The notes beneath the pieces are model-generated. The model saw nothing but the letters and a program-made list of their open reading frames with translations, made no database searches and had not been told where the DNA came from. Source: Methanomicrobiales archaeon (GTDB lineage: Archaea; Halobacteriota; Methanomicrobia; Methanomicrobiales; JACTUA01). From it: a DNA stretch of 5,682 bases. The position numbers and the translations under genes are program-made. The DNA lies in NCBI GenBank assembly GCA_028678635.1, contig JAJRDC010000202.1, positions 1 to 5,682 of the forward strand, given 5' to 3'. Of this stretch, positions 1-5,016 are shown in pieces (positions within the stretch are counted from its first letter, which is position 1; each line of letters starts with the position of its first letter).

Positions 1-1
1 C

Positions 2-508
2 GGGACCTCCCACCGCTACGAGAGCGGCGGGATCCACGGCATCGAGCGGGTTGACGAGTTCCACCGGATCGAGCTGGTCTGGCTGGGGACCGCCGCCCAG
101 ACCGGGGAGATGGCGGAGCAGCTTCACAGGGCCTACCATGATGTCTTCGAGGAGGTCCTGGAGCTGGAGTGGCGGTCCGCCCGCGTCACCCCCTGGTTCA
201 TGGCCCAGGAGGGCATGGTGGGGGCCTGCGGCTGCGAGACCGTCGGGACCACGGACTACGAGGCATTCCTGCCCTACAGCGGGACCTGGCTCGAGTTCCA
301 GAACGTATCGGTGAATGGCGACAAGTACCCGAAAGGGTTCAATGTGAAGATTCAGAGCGGGGAGCCCTGCTGGTCAGGATGCTCGGGGATCGGCCTCGAG
401 CGCTGGACCGCAGCGTTTCTCGCACAGAAAGGGTTTGACCCTGCCCGGTGGCCCGAAGGAGTGGCATCCCGGGTCGGTGAACTGAAGGAGATATTCCGAT
501 TCCTGTAA
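2..508 (+). CDS. serS: Seryl-tRNA synthetase, methanogen type (type 2), C-terminal part
   Basis: The 5' end is cut by the window; 168 codons remain, ending in TAA. The enzyme charges tRNA-Ser with serine in the cytosol. The fragment opens in class II motif 2 ([10 protein letters not shown], residues 1-10, then [13 protein letters not shown]), continues through TPWFMAQEG and [18 protein letters not shown] (about 96-113), and reaches motif 3, [12 protein letters not shown] (about 124-135), with the ATP-binding Arg. Known for the family: type 2 SerRS, described from Methanosarcina barkeri and other methanogens, binds active-site Zn through Cys, Glu and Cys. The Cys of WSGCSG is probably the last ligand and the Glu of HRIE a likely second; this assignment is by recall, not alignment. 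The bacterial amino acid:carrier-protein ligases are related, but the long motif match and the ribosomal neighbour favour a true synthetase. It probably shares a transcript with rps3ae, 15 bp downstream. Confidence 0.93.
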   Translation, partial: GTSHRYESGGIHGIERVDEFHRIELVWLGTAAQTGEMAEQLHRAYHDVFEEVLELEWRSARVTPWFMAQEGMVGACGCETVGTTDYEAFLPYSGTWLEFQNVSVNGDKYPKGFNVKIQSGEPCWSGCSGIGLERWTAAFLAQKGFDPARWPEGVASRVGELKEIFRFL

Positions 509-514
509 GAGGTG
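509..514 (+). promoter_or_regulatory. Shine-Dalgarno of rps3ae
   Basis: GAGGTG is a six-base match to the archaeal GGAGGTGAT ribosome-binding consensus. It begins directly after the serS stop codon and ends 9 nt before the ATG at 524. It decides the start in favour of 524 over the in-frame GTG at 512, which lies inside the Shine-Dalgarno itself. Confidence 0.8.
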
Positions 515-523
515 TGTATTCGT

Positions 524-1240
524 ATGGCAAAGAAGAGTCAGATTGGACGGAAGGTAGAGGGCTGGAAGGCAAAGACGTGGTACCGTGTCCACGTGCCGGA
601 GGTCTTTGGAAAGACCTACATCGGCGACACCATCTCCAGCGACCCGGCTTCGGTGATGGGCCGGATCATGCAGACAACGCTCGGCGAGATTACCCAGGAC
701 TACACAAAGCAGCACATCAAGATCCGGGTGAAGGTGAACCAGGTGGCCGGCGACGCGGCCTACACCGAGTTTGCCGGCCACGAGCTGACCAGGGACTACA
801 TGAGGTCCCTGATCAAGCGCCGGACCTCACGGGTGGACGCCATCATCCCGGTGGTGACGAAGGAAGGGACGCACCTGCGGATCACGATCACCTGCCTCAC
901 GCTCTCGAGAGCCAACGTGAGCCAGGTCCATGCGATCCGGGGATCGCTCCTGCAGTTCCTCTCCGCCTACGCGGCCCAGCGGGAGATGAGTGCCTTTGTG
1001 AAGGACATGGTCTCCGGCGAGGTGTCGAAGGAGCTCTTCAAGCTGGTGAAGCCCATCTACCCGGTCCGCCGGGTGGAGATCATCAAGTCCAAGGTGGAGG
1101 GCGGGGTAAAGACAGAGGCCGGTGCTCTCGTGCCCTCGGCACCCGCACCTGCTCCCCTCCCTGCCCAGGAACCGGCACCGGCTCCCTCGCCGGCCCCCGC
1201 GCCGGCCGCGGCTCCTGCACCGGCGCCCCTCCAGGGATAA
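524..1240 (+). CDS. rps3ae: 30S ribosomal protein eS1 (S3Ae) with Ala/Pro-rich C-terminal tail
   Basis: A 238-residue component of the archaeal small ribosomal subunit, homologous to eukaryotic S3a/eS1. The start MAKKSQIGRKVEGWKAKTWY is typical of the family. Other recognisable stretches are VHVPEVFGKTYIGDT (residues 23-36), the central DYMRSLIKRRTSRVDAIIPV (91-110), and RREL-like basic motifs ending in PIYPVRRVEIIKSKVEGG (177-194). The ATG at 524 is chosen because a Shine-Dalgarno lies 9 nt upstream and the residues after it match the family start. After about residue 194 the fold ends. The last 35 residues (204-238) contain 14 Pro and 13 Ala, one Glu and no Lys or Arg, which is odd for a ribosomal protein. 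The gene sits 15 bp after serS, so the two are probably cotranscribed. Ribosomal identity is secure; the role of the tail is unknown. Confidence 0.95.
   Translation: MAKKSQIGRKVEGWKAKTWYRVHVPEVFGKTYIGDTISSDPASVMGRIMQTTLGEITQDYTKQHIKIRVKVNQVAGDAAYTEFAGHELTRDYMRSLIKRRTSRVDAIIPVVTKEGTHLRITITCLTLSRANVSQVHAIRGSLLQFLSAYAAQREMSAFVKDMVSGEVSKELFKLVKPIYPVRRVEIIKSKVEGGVKTEAGALVPSAPAPAPLPAQEPAPAPSPAPAPAAAPAPAPLQG
1133..1237 (+). repeat. Low-complexity Ala/Pro codon tract at the end of rps3ae
   Basis: Degenerate repetition of GCx-CCx codons encodes PAPAPAP-type sequence over 35 residues. Codon choice varies (GCA, GCT, GCG, GCC; CCT, CCG, CCC), so this is not a recent perfect microsatellite expansion. It suggests selection, or long drift, at the protein level. 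The tract runs to the stop codon in frame with no break. Confidence 0.85.
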
Positions 1241-1300
1241 CACCTCTTCCCTTCACCGGCCGGGGGATGGGGCTGCGGCGACGCGTCCTCCCTCCCGGTG

Positions 1301-1314
1301 CCACCCTGCGGTGG
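1301..1314 (+). other. Small hairpin between rps3ae and apgM
   Basis: CCACC and GGTGG form a 5-bp stem around a CTGC loop, 61 bp after the rps3ae stop. No T-run follows on the plus strand, so its role as a terminator is doubtful. The pyrimidine-rich CACCTCTTCCCTTC directly after the stop codon (1241-1254) is the only U-rich element near the end of rps3ae. Confidence 0.25.
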
Positions 1315-1336
1315 GATCCCCGCGGGTTGACCGGAA

Positions 1337-1348
1337 CGTGACTATAAA
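1337..1348 (+). promoter_or_regulatory. TATA-box promoter of the apgM block
   Basis: TATAAA at 1343-1348 is preceded by CGTGAC, a weak BRE. The box lies 25-30 bp upstream of the ATG at 1373. Archaeal transcription normally starts about 22-27 bp downstream of the TATA centre, so the predicted start falls at or within a few bases of the ATG. The short stretch before the ATG (CAACTTCTTTTC) has no Shine-Dalgarno, which fits a leaderless or nearly leaderless mRNA. Confidence 0.65.
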
Positions 1349-1372
1349 GAGGATCCCCATCAACTTCTTTTC

Positions 1373-2608
1373 ATGGTACCCCGCAGGCTGCTCCTGCTGA
1401 TCCTGGACGGCATCTCCGACCGCCCGTGCCCGGAACTCGGGGGCAGGACACCCCTGGAGGCGGCGGCAATCCCGAACCTGGACACCTTCGCCCGGGAGGG
1501 GATCTGCGGCATCATGGACACCATCGCCCCCGGGATCCCCCCCGGGTCCGATACCGCCCACCTGGCCCTTCTCGGGTACCCGCCGGAGCGCTACTACACG
1601 GGGAGGGGCCCCCTGGAGGCGGAAGGCGTTGGGATCCGGATGCAGCCCGGGATGATCGGCTTCCGGGCCAACTTTGCCACCGTTGATGCGGACGGGAGGG
1701 TCACGGATCGCCGGGCCGGCCGGATCCACGGCACCGGCCCCCTCTGCGATGCCATCGAGCAGGGGGTGGACCTCTCCCGCCACGGGGTCAGCTTCCGGTT
1801 CCGGCCCGGCGCCGGGCACCGGGCAGCCCTTGCCCTCTCGGGAAAGGGTCTCTCGGCCTCGGTCACCACGAACGATCCGAAGAAGGAGGGGGTGGTGCCC
1901 CCCGAAATCCGGGCCTGCACGTCGGAACCCGGCGATGCCAGGACCGCGGCGGTGGCCAACGATTTCCTGCGGCAGGCAAAGAAGGTCCTGGAGACCCATC
2001 CCCTGAACCGGGAACGGAAGGATCAGGGTCTTCCTCCGGCCAACGTGGTGCTGATCCGGGGAGCCGGCACCATGGGAACGTTCGAGCCCTTCGCGGAACG
2101 GACCGGCCTCTCCGGTGCCGTCATCTCCGCCGCCTCCCTGATCACCGGGATCGGCACCGCGGTGGGCCTCCGGCCCGTGGCGGTTCCCGGGATCACCGGA
2201 TCCACGGATACGAACCTGGAGGGGAAGGTACGTGCGGCCATCGCCGAGCTGGACCGGAGCGGGTTCGTGCTCCTGAACATCAAGGGGGCCGACGAGGCAG
2301 GGCACGACGGGAAGGCCCGTGAGAAGGCCGCGTTTCTCGAGCGGATCGACCGGTCCCTCCCACCCCTTCTGTCAGTTCCCGATACCCTCATCGCCGTCTG
2401 TGCCGATCACAGCACCCCCTGTGCCGTGAAGGACCACAGCGCCGACCCGGTCCCGCTGGTGATCCGGGGCGAGGGCGTCCGGGTGGACGCGGTGGTGCGG
2501 TTCGATGAGCTCTCCTGTGCTGCCGGCGCTCTGCACCGGATCCGGGGCGCGGATCTCATGCCGATTCTCCTGGATCTCATGAACCGGGCACACAAGTATG
2601 GCGCGTGA
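1373..2608 (+). CDS. apgM: 2,3-bisphosphoglycerate-independent phosphoglycerate mutase, archaeal type
   Basis: A 411-residue cytosolic enzyme interconverting 3- and 2-phosphoglycerate in glycolysis and gluconeogenesis. It belongs to the alkaline-phosphatase superfamily, archaeal ApgM branch, whose usual length is about 400-420 residues. Expected metal-site and catalytic elements are visible: LILDGISDRP with Asp12; GSDTAH (58-63) with the likely phosphoryl-accepting Ser59; KGADEAGHDG (304-313) with Asp307 and His311; CADHSTPCAVKDHSADPVP (343-361) with Asp345, His346 and His355. EGVGIRMQPGMIGFRANFAT (85-104) is also typical of the branch. All key residues are present, so it should be active. 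The first in-frame ATG puts LLLLILDG at the N-terminus as expected. There is no Shine-Dalgarno; the TATA box about 28 bp upstream predicts leaderless translation. The 3' end overlaps the next gene by 11 nt. Homologues in other archaea have at times been called phosphonopyruvate decarboxylase-like, which is less likely. Confidence 0.94.
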   Translation: MVPRRLLLLILDGISDRPCPELGGRTPLEAAAIPNLDTFAREGICGIMDTIAPGIPPGSDTAHLALLGYPPERYYTGRGPLEAEGVGIRMQPGMIGFRANFATVDADGRVTDRRAGRIHGTGPLCDAIEQGVDLSRHGVSFRFRPGAGHRAALALSGKGLSASVTTNDPKKEGVVPPEIRACTSEPGDARTAAVANDFLRQAKKVLETHPLNRERKDQGLPPANVVLIRGAGTMGTFEPFAERTGLSGAVISAASLITGIGTAVGLRPVAVPGITGSTDTNLEGKVRAAIAELDRSGFVLLNIKGADEAGHDGKAREKAAFLERIDRSLPPLLSVPDTLIAVCADHSTPCAVKDHSADPVPLVIRGEGVRVDAVVRFDELSCAAGALHRIRGADLMPILLDLMNRAHKYGA

Positions 2609-3467
2609 CAACAGGACGCTGGACGAGAAGGCCCTCGCAGACGTGGGGGAGTGGCTCTCTACCTGCTTCCTCCCGGATCACACCGAGCTCCAGGAGCACA
2701 CGCTGAAGACGCCCCGATCCATGGTCATCGGTGACCGGTGCATCATTGACTACGGCCTTGCCGGCAACGACATCATTGTCTGCGAGTTCTCTACCGTGAA
2801 CGGGGATATCGTGTCCGAGAACGATGTCCGCATCGATAACTTCTGCGAGGTGGACGGCGACGTGGTGGCCGGCGCCGATGCCTTCATCGGGGAAGGCGTG
2901 GAGATCAGCGGCACGCTGGTGGTCCGGGGCGACCTGGACATCGGCGACAACGTCCACATCGGCAAGGGGCTGGACGCGAAGGGCGGGATCGAGATCCGGA
3001 GCCCGATGCCTGTCATCGTGTACCTGATCCTGTACCTGATGGCCCTCCTGCAGATCGAGGGGGAGGACCGGGTGGACGCATTCCTCACCGAGGTCTTTGG
3101 CGAGGACGAGCAGGAAGCGCCCCTCGTGGTCCCTCCCTACTCGATCCTCAACATGGAGGTCTTCACCGTCATGCATGCCATCGAGATCGGGAACGGCTGC
3201 CGGCTCCACGGGAACATCCGGGCCGAGCGGATCCGGATCGGCGAGAAGAACACCATCTTCGGGAGCCTCCGCTGCGCCGGGGCCATCGGCATCGGCACCG
3301 GGACCACGGTCCACGGGGACGTGGTCTCGGAGGGGGCCCTCACCGTCGGAAGAAAGGTGCATATTCTGGGCAGTGCCCGGGGGATGACCCTCGCCCTTCA
3401 CGAGGAAGCCCGGGTGGACGGCACCATCAGGGCCCCGGAAGGGATCACCATGATCCGGTCCCCATGA
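2598..3467 (+). CDS. Two-part beta-helix (bactofilin-like) protein with central hydrophobic segment
   Basis: 289 residues. Residues 41-134 and 182-287 are runs of short imperfect repeats with alternating hydrophobic, Gly and Asp/Asn positions (e.g. VVRGDLDIGDNVHIGKGLDA, AIGIGTGTTVHGDVVSEGAL), typical of a right- or left-handed parallel beta-helix as in bactofilins (polymer-forming cytoskeletal proteins) or hexapeptide acyltransferases. Between them lies PMPVIVYLILYLMALLQ (136-152), long enough for a short or re-entrant membrane segment, then an acidic stretch (IEGEDRVDAF, FGEDEQEA; 153-174). No signal peptide or obvious acyltransferase catalytic His was seen, so I favour a scaffold or polymer role over an enzyme. 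The ATG at 2598 lies inside apgM (11-nt overlap) with no clear Shine-Dalgarno, suggesting reinitiation after apgM. The 3' end overlaps the next gene in ATGA. Fold type is fairly sure; function is not. Confidence 0.75.
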   Translation: MARDNRTLDEKALADVGEWLSTCFLPDHTELQEHTLKTPRSMVIGDRCIIDYGLAGNDIIVCEFSTVNGDIVSENDVRIDNFCEVDGDVVAGADAFIGEGVEISGTLVVRGDLDIGDNVHIGKGLDAKGGIEIRSPMPVIVYLILYLMALLQIEGEDRVDAFLTEVFGEDEQEAPLVVPPYSILNMEVFTVMHAIEIGNGCRLHGNIRAERIRIGEKNTIFGSLRCAGAIGIGTGTTVHGDVVSEGALTVGRKVHILGSARGMTLALHEEARVDGTIRAPEGITMIRSP

Positions 3468-4294
3468 AGGCCGCCCGGATCCTGGATCTCCCCGTACTCG
3501 TCTTCCTGGACCCCTCCTTCGCGGCCCTGGCCGACGGGATCCTGCCCGCGCTCCCGGACGCGATCACCGCGTCGCGACTCCTCGTTGACGAACGGGAGGA
3601 CCCGATGGCCGTTGCCTTCCAGGCAGGAGGCGAATGGTATGCCACCACCTTCCTGTTCCGGAGGCCGGATCTTGATCTCCTGGACCGGTGCGAGGATGGG
3701 GATCTTGATATCTACCAGGAGTCCCGGAAGGCATGGACCGGTGCCGTGCGGGAGTACTTCAGCATGGAACTGGCCCGGGACGTGACGCCGGCCATGGAGG
3801 ACCTGGCCCCGGACCGGGCGGGGAAGCTGGAGGCGCTCCTCCGGACCGTCTGGGACCGGCCCCGCGGCGAGGAGTGCCTGGACTGCTGCTGCGGATCCGG
3901 GGTCGGCTCGGCGGTGGTCAGGAGGATGGGCATGCAGCCCCTCGCCTACGACAATGACGCCGCGCTCCTGTCCCGGGGCCTGGCGGCGGGGAGGCTGCTC
4001 CCCGAGGAGACGATGTGGATCGACGGGACCCGGGCCGGGGAGTACCTGGACCCGGTCCCCCGCGGGATCGCCGTCATGGCAGGGGAGATCAACAGCTTCA
4101 CCGCCGGCACGTGGGAGGAGATCCTGGGGCAGCTCCTGCAGCGTGCGGAAGATGCGGTCATCACCGTGGGAACAGAGCGAGAGGTTCGCCTGGTCAGGGA
4201 GTGGGCAGGGGACGGATCCCTGGTCCATGTCAGCGAAAACGACCGGGACCCCTTCTATGACCGGTGGATCTGCCGGGTCATCACCCGTCACTGA
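3464..4294 (+). CDS. Divergent SAM-dependent methyltransferase-like protein
   Basis: 276 residues, not recognised as a named gene. Residues 136-165 read as a Rossmann-fold methyltransferase motif I, CLDCCCGSGVGSAVVRRMG, followed by PLAYDND, where the acidic residues at 163/165 end strand 2 and would hold the SAM ribose. WIDGTR (185-190) and GIAVMAGEINSF (201-212) would be the later strands, but no NPPY- or DPPY-type catalytic motif is visible, so the substrate cannot be guessed. The N-terminal 130 residues (LVFLDPSFAALADGILPAL, then a strand-rich stretch GEWYATTFLFRRPDLDLL) form a separate domain I cannot place. Three consecutive Cys (141-143) sit in the SAM loop, which is unusual. The start ATG overlaps the upstream stop in ATGA with no close Shine-Dalgarno, so translation is probably coupled to the beta-helix gene. 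It is the last gene of the block. A non-catalytic SAM-binding role is possible. Confidence 0.7.
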   Translation: MKAARILDLPVLVFLDPSFAALADGILPALPDAITASRLLVDEREDPMAVAFQAGGEWYATTFLFRRPDLDLLDRCEDGDLDIYQESRKAWTGAVREYFSMELARDVTPAMEDLAPDRAGKLEALLRTVWDRPRGEECLDCCCGSGVGSAVVRRMGMQPLAYDNDAALLSRGLAAGRLLPEETMWIDGTRAGEYLDPVPRGIAVMAGEINSFTAGTWEEILGQLLQRAEDAVITVGTEREVRLVREWAGDGSLVHVSENDRDPFYDRWICRVITRH

Positions 4295-4347
4295 CCCGGG
4301 ACCGGGGGGGGAGAGCCGCGAAGGGGAGCGGCAGGGCGCCGGGAGGG

Positions 4348-4379
4348 GACACGGGGTGAAAGGAAGGGGACCCGGTGTC
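4348..4379. other. Imperfect hairpin between convergent genes
   Basis: GACACGGGGT (4348-4357) and ACCCGGTGTC (4370-4379) pair at 9 of 10 positions around a 12-base purine-rich loop. The hairpin lies 54 bp after the methyltransferase-like gene and beyond the 3' end of the convergent 74-codon gene. No T-run follows on the plus strand, so it is not a classic terminator for the plus-strand operon. It could act as a 3'-end stabiliser on either strand. Confidence 0.3.
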
Positions 4380-4387
4380 ACCCGGCT

Positions 4388-4421
4388 GAAGAAAAAGGAT
4401 GGTGGGAACCTGGTTATTCCC
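4388..4421 (-). terminator. Probable 3' end of the 74-codon gene
   Basis: On the minus strand a small GGGAA/TTCCC hairpin (4417-4421 with 4404-4408) spans the stop codon and is followed by a T5 run with further pyrimidines (4396 down to 4388, TTTTTCTTC). Archaeal termination relies mainly on U-tracts, so the T-run is the stronger part of the evidence. Confidence 0.4.
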
Positions 4422-4638
4422 GGGGCCTGGCCACGCGCTTCAGGCGCTCCAGGATTGTGATGGGGTTGGGCAGCTTCGGGGCCATCCGTTCCAGGAACCG
4501 CTTCACAAACAGGTCGCTGTTGCCCTGGTTGCGGATGATCTTGTCGATGTCGATCCCCACCGGGGTGATCGTTTCAGAGATGTACTTCAGCCGCTTGTCC
4601 AGCGTTGCGTCCAGATACATGGTTCCGATCACTGCCAT
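4414..4638 (-). CDS. Small protein of unknown function (74 aa)
   Basis: I do not recognise this protein. The sequence MAVIGTMYLDATLDKRLKY (1-19) continues through ISETITPVGIDIDKIIRNQGNSD, FVKRFLERMAPKLPNPITIL and ends ERLKRVARPRE. It is charged, basic at the C-terminus, predicted mostly helical, and has no Cys, membrane segment or signal peptide. It is judged real because its third codon positions are almost all G or C like its neighbours, its composition is protein-like, a TATA-rich promoter lies just upstream and a T-run follows the stop. The ATG at 4638 has no clear Shine-Dalgarno; with the TATTTAAATA box about 33 bp upstream the leader would be only a few bases. Met7 is an alternative start. 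The basic C-terminus could suit nucleic-acid or ribosome contact, but that is a guess. It converges with the apgM block and points away from the helicase gene. Confidence 0.7.
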   Translation of the reverse strand: MAVIGTMYLDATLDKRLKYISETITPVGIDIDKIIRNQGNSDLFVKRFLERMAPKLPNPITILERLKRVARPRE

Positions 4639-4665
4639 AGTGGTGATACAGGATTGAACTTTTTT

Positions 4666-4693
4666 CTATTTAAATATTCTGAAATATATTTCA
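4666..4693 (-). promoter_or_regulatory. AT-rich promoter of the 74-codon gene, with palindromes
   Basis: Two perfect AT palindromes lie side by side: TATTTAAATA (4667-4676) and TGAAATATATTTCA (4680-4693). Read on the minus strand, TTTAAATA is a good TATA box about 33 bp from the ATG, predicting a leader of roughly 5-10 nt. The second palindrome sits where BRE or an upstream operator would be. It could be the TATA element of an alternative start about 15 bp further upstream, or a dimeric regulator site. Confidence 0.55.
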
Positions 4694-4726
4694 AGAGAGA
4701 TGTGAGCTGATCCGGATTATACAACC

Positions 4727-4743
4727 AAAAAGGGTTAACCCTT
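4727..4743 (-). terminator. Palindrome plus T-run, minus-strand terminator candidate
   Basis: AAGGGTTAACCCTT (4730-4743) is a perfect 14-bp palindrome. In minus-strand RNA it can form a 5-bp stem with a UUAA loop, and its last U residues continue into a run of five (4731 down to 4727). The plus strand has no T-run here, so the element is oriented to end leftward transcription, either from the promoter at 4987-5000 or by read-through from the helicase gene. A dyad operator for the 74-codon gene is the alternative. Confidence 0.45.
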
Positions 4744-4794
4744 CCCGTTTACTCCCTCAGAGCTGGATTCGGGGAATGCAGAGCGGTTTTCGGA

Positions 4795-4812
4795 GAAATA
4801 AATCTTTATTTC
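4795..4812. repeat. Perfect AT-rich inverted repeat
   Basis: GAAATAAA (4795-4802) and TTTATTTC (4805-4812) are exact inverted copies separated by TC. The site lies in the GC-poor part of the gap. It could be a minor hairpin inside the candidate RNA or a DNA-binding site; nothing in the sequence decides between these. Confidence 0.4.
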
Positions 4813-4986
4813 CTTTCTGATGCTGAAGGGAGCGTTCCAGTGGCGCCGGAAGGGGAAAACGGGTGCAGGGATCGCCTGTGCACTCCCTGTGTTTCCCCTG
4901 TCAGGGGTCCTGAACCGGAGCCGGGGTTGAATACTCCTGCTTTCCACGACCGGGACAGGACCGGAGGGGGATCCCCGTGAATCTCC

Positions 4987-5000
4987 TTATATACATTTCG
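4987..5000 (-). promoter_or_regulatory. Strong BRE/TATA promoter reading away from the helicase gene
   Basis: On the minus strand, CGAAAT (5000-4995) followed by GTATATAA (4994-4987) matches the archaeal BRE plus TATA consensus closely. It lies 16 bp after the helicase stop codon on the same strand and predicts a transcript start near 4964-4966. TATATA also reads in reverse, but a plus-strand start would have a poor BRE and would run antisense into the helicase gene, so the minus orientation is favoured. Confidence 0.55.
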
Positions 5001-5016
5001 TTTTGTACCCCGGCGC

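Larger units (their letters stand above)
4727..4966 (-). ncRNA. Candidate structured small RNA (unconfirmed)
   Basis: This is most of a 378-bp gap without a convincing protein gene. On the minus strand it is bounded by a strong BRE/TATA element, predicting a start near 4964-4966, and by a palindrome with T-run at 4727-4743, giving about 240 nt. Inside are inverted repeats: CAGGACC/GGTCCTG (4956-4962 with 4906-4912, 7 bp), a CCCCT/AGGGG hairpin (4895-4907), and CAGGGA/TCCCTG (4866-4871 with 4884-4889). The first two share two bases, so they compete or one is shortened. A 70-codon GTG frame (4947 to 4735) exists, but only about two thirds of its third positions are G or C, against nearly all in the true genes, and it has no Shine-Dalgarno. 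No RNase P, SRP, tRNA or C/D-box signature was recognised. It could also be a 3' UTR of the helicase or plain spacer. Confidence 0.3.

Noticed and set aside
1253..2305. 350-codon open frame on the minus strand
   Set aside because: It is antisense to apgM, whose motifs are unmistakable. Long antisense frames are expected in GC-rich genes, and its Gly/Pro/Arg-rich translation resembles no protein family.
2577..3401. 274-codon minus-strand frame
   Set aside because: Mirror of the beta-helix gene; the His/Asp/Val-rich translation is what the reverse complement of Asp/Gly/Val repeats produces.
3398..4381. 327-codon minus-strand frame
   Set aside because: Antisense to the methyltransferase-like gene; composition is Pro/Gly/Arg-rich and no start signal precedes it.
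4295..4413. G-rich stretch after the operon as a G-quadruplex or classic terminator
   Set aside because: The G-run is a single cluster near 4304-4312 with irregular further runs, and no plus-strand T-run follows, so neither assignment is supported.
4399..4710. 103-codon plus-strand frame antisense to the 74-codon gene
   Set aside because: The minus-strand frame has near-complete third-position G/C, a TATA box and a 3' T-run. The plus frame has none of these and its end runs into the AT-rich promoter region.
4735..4947. 70-codon GTG-started minus-strand frame
   Set aside because: About two thirds G/C at third positions against nearly all in true genes, Arg/Pro/Ser-rich composition, no Shine-Dalgarno, and its stop lies inside a palindrome. 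A short real gene is not fully excluded because the upstream promoter is good.
4911..4950. tRNA-like T-arm resemblance (GGTTGAATACTCC on the plus strand)
   Set aside because: No acceptor stem, D-arm or anticodon stem could be fitted around it on either strand.
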